A stretch of DNA of 18,263 nucleotides, from contig MU633972.1 of NCBI GenBank assembly GCA_026770595.1, positions 1 to 18,263 of the forward strand, in the 5' to 3' direction. Below are positions 8,419 to 17,700 of the stretch, in pieces. The notes under the pieces were generated by a model. The model did no database searches. It saw only the letters and a program-made list of their open reading frames with translations, and was not told the origin of the DNA. How positions within the stretch are numbered: position 1 is the stretch's first letter; every line of letters starts with the position of its first letter. The stretch is from Ochromonadaceae sp. CCMP2298. Its lineage: Eukaryota > Sar > Synurophyceae > Ochromonadales > Ochromonadaceae. The translations under genes and the position numbers were made by a program.

Positions 8419-10795
8419 TTATTGGAAAGGAGCAGGGTAGGATGCAGCACCCACCAGCTCCCCCTCTGCCGGAGCTGGGGCTTTCTCCCCCTCTGCCTGC
8501 GGAGCTGGGGCATTCTCCCCCTCTGAAACGACAACGGGTGCGGGAGCAGGCGTGGACGCGAACGAGCGCATCATCCGCCTGGCCTCCTCTTTCGCCCCCG
8601 GGTCGCCCACCTCCCCCGCAGGCGTGGGGGCCCGCCAGGTAGGCTCGGGAGGCCCGGCGCCCAGCAGTATAGGAGGCAGCAGACTGCGCAGTAGAGTGTT
8701 TGGTCCGAACTGTACCGTATACTGCACCGCGTAGAGCATCATCGCCAGCCGCGTGTCGTTGGGCATCTTCAAAAACATCGACAGGGCAAACTGCAGTCTG
8801 GCGTTCCAGCTCTCGTGGTACTGGTTGTTGGGCAGGCCTGGCCAGCCCGCTAGGAAGCCCGACCAGACGGCCTGGTCGATGGCGAAAAAGGCGGTGAAGA
8901 ATCCGCGCAGGCTACTCACCGGCTGGCGCATGAGGAAGTCCCCCCCGTAGGCCTGGAAGTCTCTCTGCCCGCGGGTCTTGCGGCTCCACATGGAGGCGTA
9001 AGCGGCGGCGGAGATGCGGTCTGGGGGGTGGTTCTGACGCAGGCCTTGGCCTACTGCCTCTGCGAGGTCGGTTGAGGCGGCCATCATGCGGCAAGCGTGG
9101 TAGCCGGTAGAGGGGTGGACCATGTTGGCGGCGCCGCCGAAGCCGATCACTGAGGGGGTGGGAGGTGGTGGCGGAAGGGTTGGAGTTAGGGGGGTGGTGC
9201 ATGTAGTTGGAGTGCAGACTGTGGTAAACTGCAAGGGCGGGGGAATCATTCTTGTTTTGGCACCGATGCACCCTGCACCCTGCATCCTGCACCGTACCTC
9301 TCTGCGATGAGTCAGGCAGCTCCCCGCCCATCGGTATGTAGCAGAACTCCTCCTCCTCCACCTCCAACACCTTCACCCCGTGGTACTCGAGCCTCCTCAG
9401 GCCCCTCTTCTTGCACTCCTGGAAGCTGAGGCGCCTATCCCCCTTGCCCACCAGACTGGTCTCCTCCCAGAACACGTTGAAGGTGCCGTCTGCGTTCTCG
9501 GATAGGGGCATGACGTACATGAACTGCGGTGTGAGGTGTGAGGTGTGAGGTGTGAGGTGTGAGGTGTGAGGTGTGAGGTGTGAGGTGTGAGGTGTGAGGT
9601 GTGAGGTGTGAGATTTGAGGAGGTGTGTGGTGTTTGGTATGCGAAAAATAGTTTATGGTGATGCAGGGTTGCTTCCATCTCTGCTGCTTCTACTACCTCT
9701 ACTGTTTTACTGCCTCTACTCCCTCACCGTTGGTCTATCCATGGCATCCTTCTTCCACACCTCGTCCCCATCGAAGTGGTCGGTCCTGTAGGACGTTAGC
9801 AGAGCGGGGAGTGTGCAGGCAGATATATAGACATGAGATAGGCAGGTAGATAAGAAGGTAGGTGCAGAGGAGCAGAGGTGGGGCGGGGCAGTTAGGAGCG
9901 GGTTGGCTCAGTGCAATGATCAAACATACAAAATACAACACATAGCACAGCGTACAACGTACAACGCACTTCCCACTACCCACTACCCACTCCCCCCTCA
10001 CCTGTAGTCGAACAGAGTCATGGCTTTGGCATTATAGGGACCCAAGCTATCAACCCTGGCCAGAAACCCATACGCTATCTGGAACCCAGTTGGAATCTCC
10101 TTATCCACCCCCCTCGCATAGTAGGGCTGCTCCTTGCCCACCAGTCGGGACTCCAGGCCGGTCGCGTCGATGACCACCTTGCAGCGCAGGGAGCTCCCGT
10201 CTTCCAGGGTTAAGGTGCTGCCCTCCCCGTCGTGCGCCAGGTTCTTATCGAACAGGTTGGGCGCGATGCGAGTGGCGCTCAGCTTGCTAGGAATGATAAT
10301 ACCCTCGGCTTTCTTGTAGCGCTCCTTCAGCAAAGCCTGAAGCTTCACACGGTCTACGCGCACATACGCGCGGGGCAGGGTGTCCCTAGTTTCCATAGGG
10401 ACGTCGTTGGATCCGCCGAAGAAGGTGTCCGTTATCTCCCACTCCGTGGTGGTGCAGTCACGCAACTCGGGCAGCTTCATGCGCGTAGTTAGGGCCTGCC
10501 ACTCGTCCTGCCACTCGCCGTAGTTGGGGTACCAAGTAGAGGCCTTGTCGCCGTTGGGGTCCACTATCGCCACCTTGCAGTTCTGCTGCTCCTGCAGCAG
10601 CCAGGAGATCACCATGCCCGCGGGACCGCCACCGATAACCGCCACATCCACATCGTAATTTGCACTCATGGAAACCTTACACGTGGAGGCATGGCTGGCT
10701 CTACTGGAGACGGAAAGAGGCAGGAAGCCCGCGACTGGCACCGTCGCGCCGAACGCCGCCAAGAGGCAGACGAGCTGACCCGCGCTGAGCAGCAT
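8419..10795 (-). CDS. LCYB: Lycopene beta-cyclase, plastid-targeted (4 exons)
   Basis: Minus-strand exons are 10795-10002, 9785-9728, 9523-9298 and 9149-8419; introns of 216, 204 and 148 bases, phases 2, 0 and 1; 602 residues. The enzyme closes both ends of lycopene to beta-ionone rings, giving beta-carotene. Residues 1-23 are a hydrophobic signal peptide ending VAG before Phe, then a Ser/Arg-rich stretch, fitting a bipartite plastid presequence. Residues 48-60 (VDVAVIGGGPAG) are the dinucleotide-binding motif, followed by YPNYGEWQDEW, then PTFMYVMPL, WEETSLV (303-309; the acidic EET motif is required in characterised cyclases), IPMGGELP and GGAANMVHPSTGY. All three exon joins restore family motifs, which supports the model. 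The last 90 residues are a Pro/Ala/Glu-rich tail with near-repeats (EGENAPAP, EGEKAPAP) beyond the usual end of the family. Epsilon-cyclase cannot be strictly excluded but is unlikely in this lineage. Confidence 0.92.
9528..9611. repeat. Heptamer array, 12 exact copies, abutting a splice acceptor
   Basis: GGTGTGA is repeated twelve times without error (84 bases). It lies in the second intron of the cyclase gene. On the coding strand it reads TCACACC and ends four bases before the CAG that closes the intron at 9524, so it occupies the position of the polypyrimidine tract. Confidence 0.92.
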
Positions 10796-11167
10796 GTGTA
10801 AGCGCGTCTAAGCGCAACCGATGCGTCGCAAGTGGAGATCCGAAGCTGGAACTGTGATCTTGGTAGGCTATGCAGTTGAAGGAAAAGTTTTCCGCGTTGA
10901 TCCTAGCCGCAAAACTCCAGCCGCAAAAAAAACTCCAGAAAAAACGCGCCGAAGTCAGGAATCCTGCTGTTAAAAATTCTGTATCGGTGTATCTCTAAAA
11001 CAGAGGCAGCAAAACGGAGTAGATTATAACCTTTTTTTTGTGCTATACATAATATTTACAAGATACAAAAATGGACAATAAACAGCATCACTAGCGAATA
11101 AACTCTACTGTGTCAGGTGTACGACACAATAATACCCTTGGCTTCTCTACCCCACCCGCACCCTCTG
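10796..11167. other. Intergenic region upstream of the cyclase gene
   Basis: This 372-base gap holds the cyclase promoter and the 3' UTR of the ankyrin gene, both on the minus strand. A tandem near-duplication, CCGCAAAACTCCAG (10907-10920) followed by the same unit with a longer A-run (10921-10938), lies about 110-140 bases upstream of the cyclase ATG. The centre is AT-rich with a T8 run (11032-11039). No coding frame is convincing. Confidence 0.5.
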
Positions 11168-12559
11168 CTATGCAAACATGCCCCGCAGATCGACCTTATA
11201 CTTCTGGTCAATGGCCGCCATCCAACCTGCCCTGCGCTGCTCCCTCTCCATCTCCACCTTGTTCGACTCTTGCGCCGCCTTGACGCGCGCCTTCCCATCG
11301 CGCCGCCCCTGCCTCGCCTGCTGCCTCTCCTGCGCTGACATCATCCGCTCCTCCTCTGTTGTGCCTCCTACGCCCCCTACACCTTCCATCTTCGCCGTCC
11401 GCCTCTCCTCACGCAGCACGTCGGACGTCGCCTTTGCCATCATGTCCTTATACCTCTGGCTGAACTTCACCTCCAGCCGCAGCTTGCACAGCAGCATGCG
11501 TATGCACAGCTCGAAGCGATTGTGGGTCGCCAGCTGCCCCCGCACCCACACGTCCGTTACGTTGAAGGGAGAGGTTGTCTCCCGGCGGGGCAGGGAGGTA
11601 AAGTCTAGGTAGGGCAGAATATGGTTTTCCAACACCGCCTCGGCCTCAGGGGCGGACTTCCCAGACTTGCCCGACTTGCCAGACTGCCCGGGAGGGGCGG
11701 GGGGGGCGGGCGCTCGTTTGGATGGGGATGGCCAATCTGACTTGGACTCTCCCTCCCCTTCCTCCTTCCCCCTGCCTCTCCGCCTGCCTCGATAAGACTC
11801 CGTCAGCGGCTCATCATCCTCCTCCTTCTCCTCCCCATCCTTCTCCCCCTTCTCCTCCTCACCCCCTCTCTCGTCCACTATCTCCTCCAAGTGCAAGGCC
11901 CGCAGTTTGTCCGAGGCCGGCGGGCCCAGTTTGGACATGGGCACGGGTGTGGAGAGCGGGTTCCACACGGAGGCGAAGGCAGTCAGCAGGCGTTTCACCA
12001 GCCAGACATCGCTGGCCTCCGCTGCGTAGCTAAGCGCCGACTTGCCGTAGCAGTCCACGTGGTCCACACGTAGTCCCCGCACCCGCAGTAGCGCCTCCAC
12101 CGTCCTGAGCCTCTGCTTGGAGCGCAGGTTGGTGTTGCAGGCCTTGATCAGCGCGGTCTGACCGTAGAAGTCCGCCACATTGCAGTCGGCGCCGCAGAGG
12201 GCGATGTAACGCACGCACAGGTAGGCGCCGCACTCGGCGAGCAAGTGCAGTGCAGTGCTGGTCCCGCTGTCTGCGTGGGTGGGGTCTGCACCCCGCCCCA
12301 GCAGGTAGGCCACGTGGAACAGCTGCACGTGGGGTGCGCGACTCACCGCGAGCAGCGCGTTGGACGCGTCGGCGTCGTACGTTCCTAGCTCTCGCTGCAC
12401 CTCCAGGGCAATCCGCGCAGACTGAAACAGCCCCGCTCCGAGTTTCAGCTTCACCAAGGCCAACTTGCTGCGCTCCTGCACGAGGTCACGCGTGGTGACG
12501 CCTTTCTCCATGTCGATGTCGCCGTCCACATACCGCTCGAACACCTCCTGCGCATTCAT
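11168..12559 (-). CDS. Ankyrin-repeat protein (single exon)
   Basis: 463 residues, uninterrupted. Residues 60-200 hold about four ankyrin repeats; the clearest are STALHLLAECGAY (101-113), GQTALIKACNTN (133-144) and GKSALSYAAEASD (172-184), each with the TALHxAA-like helix start, and GADPTHAD/GADCNVAD hairpins. Residues 225-275 are strongly Glu/Lys/Asp-rich with a basic RGRRRGRGK patch (about 258-265) that could be a nuclear signal. A GKS tandem (SGKSGKSGKS) lies at 293-302. The C-terminal third is helical and charged, likely coiled coil. No signal peptide is seen, so the protein is probably cytosolic or nuclear. Ankyrin repeats bind other proteins; the partner is not evident. The 5' leader contains a GA-rich microsatellite. 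I do not recognise an orthologue. Confidence 0.8.
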   Translation of the reverse strand: MNAQEVFERYVDGDIDMEKGVTTRDLVQERSKLALVKLKLGAGLFQSARIALEVQRELGTYDADASNALLAVSRAPHVQLFHVAYLLGRGADPTHADSGTSTALHLLAECGAYLCVRYIALCGADCNVADFYGQTALIKACNTNLRSKQRLRTVEALLRVRGLRVDHVDCYGKSALSYAAEASDVWLVKRLLTAFASVWNPLSTPVPMSKLGPPASDKLRALHLEEIVDERGGEEEKGEKDGEEKEEDDEPLTESYRGRRRGRGKEEGEGESKSDWPSPSKRAPAPPAPPGQSGKSGKSGKSAPEAEAVLENHILPYLDFTSLPRRETTSPFNVTDVWVRGQLATHNRFELCIRMLLCKLRLEVKFSQRYKDMMAKATSDVLREERRTAKMEGVGGVGGTTEEERMMSAQERQQARQGRRDGKARVKAAQESNKVEMEREQRRAGWMAAIDQKYKVDLRGMFA

Positions 12560-12577
12560 CCTCAGCGTGCAGAGATT

Positions 12578-12624
12578 TCTCTCGCTCTCTCTCTCGCTCT
12601 CTCTCTCGCTCTCTCTCGCTCTCT
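12578..12624. repeat. CT/GA microsatellite in probable 5' leader
   Basis: An almost pure pyrimidine tract on the plus strand made of CTCTCTCTCG-type units, 47 bases. It starts 19 bases upstream of the ankyrin gene's ATG, so the transcript of that gene would carry a GAGAGCGA-rich leader, or the tract is a GA-repeat promoter element. Confidence 0.8.
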
Positions 12625-13062
12625 ACTTGAGAGAGTAGGTGTCAACCTGGCAGCGCTCTTCCGTGTACAAGAGTGATTTCTGAATCCTTGGCGCTCTTAA
12701 CGAAGCAGACACATCACACACGAGCAGAAATCACCACTCTCCTCATCCCAGGCATCATCCCCTATTTTTGCTCCAACAGTCCAAGTAAGTTTACTTGTAA
12801 CGGCTCTTCGGCGGATTTCTCAAAACAATGAAAAGAAACCCCTTTTCCAAATATTGGAAAATAAACTTTAGACAACAATGGATTTTTTAAGGCCTTAAAC
12901 AAACGCCTGCACAGACTACATACTATTAACTTGCAGACTACGTTGCTGATTCTCAGGTTTTGGATTTCTCCTTTTTACATCAGTGCGCGCGCACCAAAGC
13001 CCTCCGCTGGTGTTCGCACACGCCCACTAGCTGGATCGTGTTGGGTGGGTGGGCTTGGCCTC
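12625..13062. other. Intergenic region with several inverted repeats
   Basis: This stretch lies between the ankyrin gene start and the 3' end of the minus-strand gene at 13063. It has no convincing gene. GTGATTTCTG (12673-12682) and its exact complement CAGAAATCAC (12725-12734) face each other across 42 bases. Three further palindromes lie at 12782-12899 and are listed separately. Confidence 0.5.
12782..12899. repeat. Three palindromes within 118 bases
   Basis: CAAGTAA-GT-TTACTTG (12782-12797), TTTTCCAA-ATA-TTGGAAAA (12843-12861) and TTTAAGGCCTTAAA (12886-12899) are each perfect in their arms. The last shares its 12-base core with the palindrome at 2585-2598. They could be factor-binding sites for the ankyrin gene promoter or 3'-end signals of the gene at 13063. 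Confidence 0.6.
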
Positions 13063-14058
13063 TTACTTCTTCCTCGAGAGACTGGACATGTAGTCATCAA
13101 CTATCTGCGCGCCGCCTATGCCATCGTTGAGCTTCTTCCGGATGATGGTGTTGCGCTTGTTGATGGCTGCGTAGTACTGCTCCGTCGTCATCGAGTCAGA
13201 GTCAGGAACATCCCAGGTGCTCTTCATTCCGTGCAGCATCGCGAAAGGGTCGTTCGGGTCGGCCTCCTCCCCGTCCTCAGCTGCTGCAATAGTCTTGGGC
13301 TTACTGCTTACCTCCTTGCCCACCATGGGCACGGGGCCAGAACCGGGCACGACTCCTGCAGAGGGGGCGGATTTGAAAGCGCGGGCTGCGGGGGCTGTGT
13401 CTGCGGCAGGTGTAGATCCAGGTGCAGGTGCGGCACGGGCGGGCACGGGGGCAGCAACAGCAGCGCGGGCGGGCGCGGGGGCAGCAACAGCAGCAGCACG
13501 AGCAGGGGCAGGGGCCTGGGCCTTGGCGGCGGGAGCTTTGGCTGAGGACTGGACCGGGGTAGCTACAGAGATGGGGGCGATCGTCATCGCCTTTCCTGTA
13601 GCGTCAGCCAGGATCTCGCTGATGGAGTGGCGGAACCTCTCCAGCTCCTCTGCTGTCATCGACTCCTCTGACTTAATCTTCTTCGTCAGCTTGAAGATGA
13701 CGAACTTCAAGTGCTCGTATAGCTCGTCGTCGAAAGGCAAGCCGCCGTTGCTGCCGCGCTCCCTGGGCTCTGAGGTCCCGCTCGCAACAGAGTGAATAGC
13801 CACAGGAGCAAGTGGAACAGGCGAGGAAGCTACGGGTGATGGGCTAACTGCAACCGGGGCGCTCTTGGCGGCCGCAGGGGGTACGATACCTGTCCCCCCG
13901 GACTTGCGCGCCAAAGCTGCGGCGCGCATGGCTTCAAAACTGTTCGAGAACAGAGGCCGCATAGAGCTGTGTGTCCCCACGCGCATCGCGGATGGGCGCA
14001 ATGCCTGGCACAGCAGGGGCACCAGCGCCAAAAGTAGGGTCAGTATGACTCCTCTCAT
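13063..14058 (-). CDS. Signal-peptide-bearing, probably plastid-targeted protein of unknown function
   Basis: 331 residues in one exon. Residues 1-19 are a strong signal peptide (MRGVILTLLL, then CQA before Leu-Arg-Pro). The next 35 residues are basic and Ser/Met-rich, so plastid import through a bipartite leader is plausible, although the usual Phe after cleavage is Leu here. Two conserved-looking blocks follow: LPFDDELYEHLKFVIFKLTK with a helix to about residue 155, and the C-terminal PNDPFAMLHGMKSTWDVP, then MTTEQYYAAINKR and QIVDDYMSSLS. They are joined by an Ala/Pro-rich linker (about 160-245) containing AAPAPARAA-type near-repeats, with another at 60-90. The two blocks recall uncharacterised stramenopile proteins, from memory only. 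The gene is divergent from the acyl-CoA-binding/ankyrin gene, with 729 bases between their starts. Confidence 0.7.
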   Translation of the reverse strand: MRGVILTLLLALVPLLCQALRPSAMRVGTHSSMRPLFSNSFEAMRAAALARKSGGTGIVPPAAAKSAPVAVSPSPVASSPVPLAPVAIHSVASGTSEPRERGSNGGLPFDDELYEHLKFVIFKLTKKIKSEESMTAEELERFRHSISEILADATGKAMTIAPISVATPVQSSAKAPAAKAQAPAPARAAAVAAPAPARAAVAAPVPARAAPAPGSTPAADTAPAARAFKSAPSAGVVPGSGPVPMVGKEVSSKPKTIAAAEDGEEADPNDPFAMLHGMKSTWDVPDSDSMTTEQYYAAINKRNTIIRKKLNDGIGGAQIVDDYMSSLSRKK

Positions 14059-14276
14059 TGCTCAAGCTCGCTGAGAGAACGGGAGTCGATAAAGCGGTAG
14101 GTGAAATTCCGGCAGTCGCTGAAGCAGAGGTCGCTCGCAAAGAGTGCGAAGAGACTGACTGGGTAGGATATCTACTCTCGGTTCGATTCTCAGGGGCTTG
14201 CATCATCAGAAAATCAGCCTTGCACAGTTTTGTGGCCTTGCACAACAATAACTTTTAAGTTACAAAAGTGTGTTTG

Positions 14277-14577
14277 TACCGGGACCGGTAACTCACAATA
14301 AGCGGGCTGCACATCCTCCCCCAGGTGGGAGCAAACGCTCCCACCTGAGTCAAAAACCCACTTTTTGCAATTTATCCCAGAAGGTGCCACCTCCCGCCAA
14401 TTATGGGTTTTGGGAAACGTTTGACCCCTTGTTTCACCTTTTTAGGCGCAGTCAGAGCGCAGGTATTGGAGAGAAACGCCAAAACTCAGGTGGGAGCAAA
14501 TGCTACCACTGGGGGCGGATGTGCAGCCGCTTATGGGGGGGGAGTGATTTCGTAACCGTCTGGAGGTAGTACCGGTA
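14277..14577. mobile_element. MITE-like foldback element with nested inverted repeats
   Basis: The left arm 14298-14350 (ATAAGCGG...CTGCACATCC...CCCCCA...CACCTGAGT) matches the reverse complement of the right arm 14484-14534 at nearly all positions. Outer ends TACCGG (14277-14282) and CCGGTA (14572-14577) also match, with the motif CGGTNAC and TCAC shared between. Inside the left arm is a perfect 11-bp hairpin, CAGGTGGGAGC (14322-14332) and GCTCCCACCTG (14337-14347), loop AAAC. A third inverted pair is CAAAAACCCA (14351-14360) with its near-complement at 14404-14413. No transposase frame and no clean target duplication are visible, so it would be non-autonomous. A structured regulatory or RNA element is the alternative. 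Confidence 0.6.
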
Positions 14578-14655
14578 GACAAGACACATTCGACCCCAAC
14601 TCGTCACATTGATTGGTGCTTCTGCTGCGAGGTGGAAAGGCTGCCCTGCCCTATG

Positions 14656-14675
14656 GCTCTTCGCTCTCGAAGAGC
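14656..14675. repeat. Short perfect hairpin, 8-bp stem, CTCT loop
   Basis: GCTCTTCG (14656-14663) and CGAAGAGC (14668-14675) are exact complements around a four-base loop. It lies 113 bases upstream of the ATG at 14788 and could fall in the promoter or 5' leader of that gene. Confidence 0.5.
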
Positions 14676-14787
14676 TTGTCTTGCGGTGAACGCGGTACAG
14701 AGGGATCGGATGTTTCCGTCCAGCGGGGCTGTAACGCCGTCTACACACAGAAGTACCCTCTGATCAATTGAAGTACACGTAGGCGAA

Positions 14788-17700
14788 ATGAGCAACAACG
14801 ACGACGAGAGCCTAAGCGTCAATGAGGATAGAGGCAGAGGCCGCAACTTTGCGGAGCGCGCGGACTCGTCGGATCAGGTAAGGAGCACGTAGCACTGTCT
14901 TGTGTCCGCCCTCAGTGTGGCAGCTGCTCACCCCCAATCCCACTCTCTCTATTCTGCAGGTTAAGAAAAAGCTCCGTAGTGGCTGGCGCAATGACGACGC
15001 AGTGTTGGAGCAGTACTTTTCATCATGCTTCGCGAACTGGAAGATATACAAGGGCGAGCGCACTCCGCACCAGGTGCTCAAGCTGCTGGCCATCTACCGC
15101 CAAGCCACCCAGGGAGATAACATCGAGGCGCCCCCGCTTAAGCTAGACACCGCAGAGGGGATGAAGTGGGTGACCTGGAATAATCTGCGGGGCATGCCGA
15201 AGATCATGGCCAAGCGCCGGTTCATCACGTACCTGTCCGAGATAAATCCCATCCTGATTGACGTAATGCCGGACGAGAAGCCGCCCCTAGGCTTCCCCAT
15301 GGACCGCAAGGGACTGCTCATCTGCGCCAAGTGCAACACGACTGTGGGCTGCTCGAGGCCTCTGCTGGATCAGAACAAGATGAATCTGAAGCAGCAGCTG
15401 TTCGAGAACGAGGAGCTGCACGAGCCAGACAAGTTCAAGGCGTGGGTGCAGCACGTTCTGGAGAACCAGCGATGCGTGTGGGGCGTGCACAAAGCTGTGT
15501 CCAAGGTGGACGCCAAGCCCTTCGCGGCGTGGTTCGACAAGCCAGAAAATAGGGGGTTTCGCTCGTACGACTCTATAACGGTGATGGTGCTGGTAAGAGA
15601 GCTGGTGCACTACCATCACGAGGTGGCGTACGATATGATGCGGGACAGCGAAGTAGACCCCATAGACTACAACGCCCAGTCCGTAAGAGCCACCAAATTG
15701 CGCAAGGTGTACGAGCAGCTGGTAGGGGATGAGTTCGTGTTCCTCACACCCTGCGAGAGAGACAATGACGTGTGCAATCTGCACCGCACTGCAGACGGGG
15801 GGCACAACCACACCCACCGGGCAGAAATAGCCCCACCCACTGCGGTGGACAACAGCTCGATGGAGGAGGCAGTGCAGCTGCGCATACAGTGCCAGAGACT
15901 GGGGCTGTCTCCCTGCACAGGCGTGGTTACAGACACCGCCCAGAGGTGTGACGTCTACCGCGCGCGCATCGCTGAGCACTTCGATGCCCTACAGAAGGCA
16001 GCCCTTGCCAAGACGCGTAACGACAAAAGGGGTGCGCTGCATGCAAAGGAGAAGCGCAAGGTCAAGGAGCTGTCAAGGCAGATGCTGTCTAAGCAGTGCT
16101 CAGACATCTGCCAGATGAACATGGTCGAGGCGGTGCTGCAGATCGTGCACAGGGGGTGCAACCCGAATGAAGAATCGCCCCGCGGTATGACGCCCCTGAT
16201 AACATTGGTGCTCAACGACGCACCTGTGGAGAAGGCCGAGGAGCTGATGCGCCTCAAGGTGAACGCCAACTATGTCAATAGGTTTGGGTTCACAGCCCTC
16301 TCCTTCGCGTGCCGCACCACCAACACCAAGATGCTACATGTGCTCCTGAGGGGCGGCGCCTCGGCCCTGCAGAAAGATGACAAGCGTGGCCGCACAGCTC
16401 TGCACTGGTGCGCAATTCATGGATGCGAGGAGATGGTGAAGATTATAGTAGAGTATTTACAGGAGGGCGTGGGGGACTCCATGAGGGTGACGAGGTTTCT
16501 AGATGCGCAGGGGACTGACGGAGAGTCCGCACTGATGCTCGCGGCCCGCCACAGAAACGGCCTCATGTGTCACCTATTGACGTCAATTGGCGCAAACCCC
16601 AACATGCGCAACGCCAAGGGCCGCACTGCGGCGTACATAGCACGCAGCGCCAACTGGTCTGAGCTGGCCGACTGGCTGGAGAAGAAGGTGGGCGCGGGTA
16701 TGGCCAAGTTGGCGACCTTCAGCGACCTGCAGTTCGAGAAAAGCAACCGCATAGGGCTAGTGAAGGTGCGCGAATTGATACACCAGTTTGGGCGCTGCTA
16801 CCTCATGCTGCTGCAGGGGCGCGTGGGCCTGCACCCCCTGGGCTGCCCCTTCACCGCGAAGGCCAGGGTGCTCGAGAGGGGCGAGAGGGCGGTCGTGGAG
16901 CAGCGGAAGGTCATGGACAACCATCAATTGTACGTACTGAAGCGCGATGTCGCAGTGTTCAACTCCGGGCACGCGCAGGCCGACCCCCCCGATCACAAGC
17001 TGGTGGCAGAGATGCGCCTACATGTGAGGGATATGCTGGCCCTGCTGCGGGCGGGCAGCACCAACCCCAACGCAGAGACGGAGCCCAAGCCCCTCCCCTG
17101 GACGCCCCTCATGTGCGCAGTAGCGCTCAGCGACGTACGTACTGTGCGCCTGATGATGCACGAGGGAGCGCGCCCCAACCACCCCAACCGCGACGGCACA
17201 ACCCCGGTGATGCTGGCTGCGCAATTGCAGAACGCCGCCGTACTGGCGGAATTGCTGCTGAACAAGGGCGATCTGGAGGCTCGCGACAACCAGGGCTACA
17301 GCGTCACCTCGTACGCCACTTCGCTGCCCCTGCCCTCCGTAATGGACCGAGACGTGGTGGGCATATTGATGGGCGGGGACACAGACGGACCCAAGCCCAT
17401 CACCTCCATGGGCCTTATCAAACTCGCCCTCTCTGGCAATCTGACCGAGCTAAAGACCTCCCTCTCCGCACACGAGGCAGACGCCTCACCCGAGATGCTG
17501 GATGCCCACTTCCAGCGTCTATTCCTGCTGGAGAAGTACGGCCTTACGCAGGTGCTGACACAGAGAAATATCCATGACACGGTGAAGACCGCACAGTGGC
17601 GCGTTAAGGACCCCCCCGTTATCGTCCGCGCGCGCTCGCCCAACTCTGAGAACAAGCGTAATGTGCTGTACCACAAGCGTCTGCTAGCGGCCGCCGCAGA

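Larger units (their letters stand above)
14059..14787. other. Divergent intergenic region with an inserted foldback element
   Basis: This 729-base region separates two divergently transcribed genes and must hold both promoters. Its middle is taken up by the foldback element at 14277-14577. The left part (14059-14276) and right part (14578-14787) have no convincing genes. Confidence 0.55.

Noticed and set aside
9528-9611. Heptamer array as an interstitial telomere
   Set aside because: The unit GGTGTGA/TCACACC does not match TTAGGG or TTTAGGG-type telomere units.
9397-9678. Minus-strand frame with repeated TPHTSHL units
   Set aside because: It is a read-through of the heptamer array in the cyclase intron, not a protein.
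12931-13545. Long plus-strand frame rich in Gly, Arg and Ser
   Set aside because: It runs antisense to the 331-residue gene at 14058-13063, whose signal peptide and varied C-terminal block are far more protein-like; the frame is a shadow of GC-rich Ala/Pro codons.
14181-14192. GGTTCGATTCT, resembling a tRNA B-box
   Set aside because: The flanking stem pairs poorly, and no A-box, anticodon arm or acceptor stem can be drawn around it.
14270-14569. 99-residue plus-strand frame covering the foldback element
   Set aside because: It lacks an ATG, spans the inverted repeats, and has no recognisable domain; openness is explained by the element's composition.
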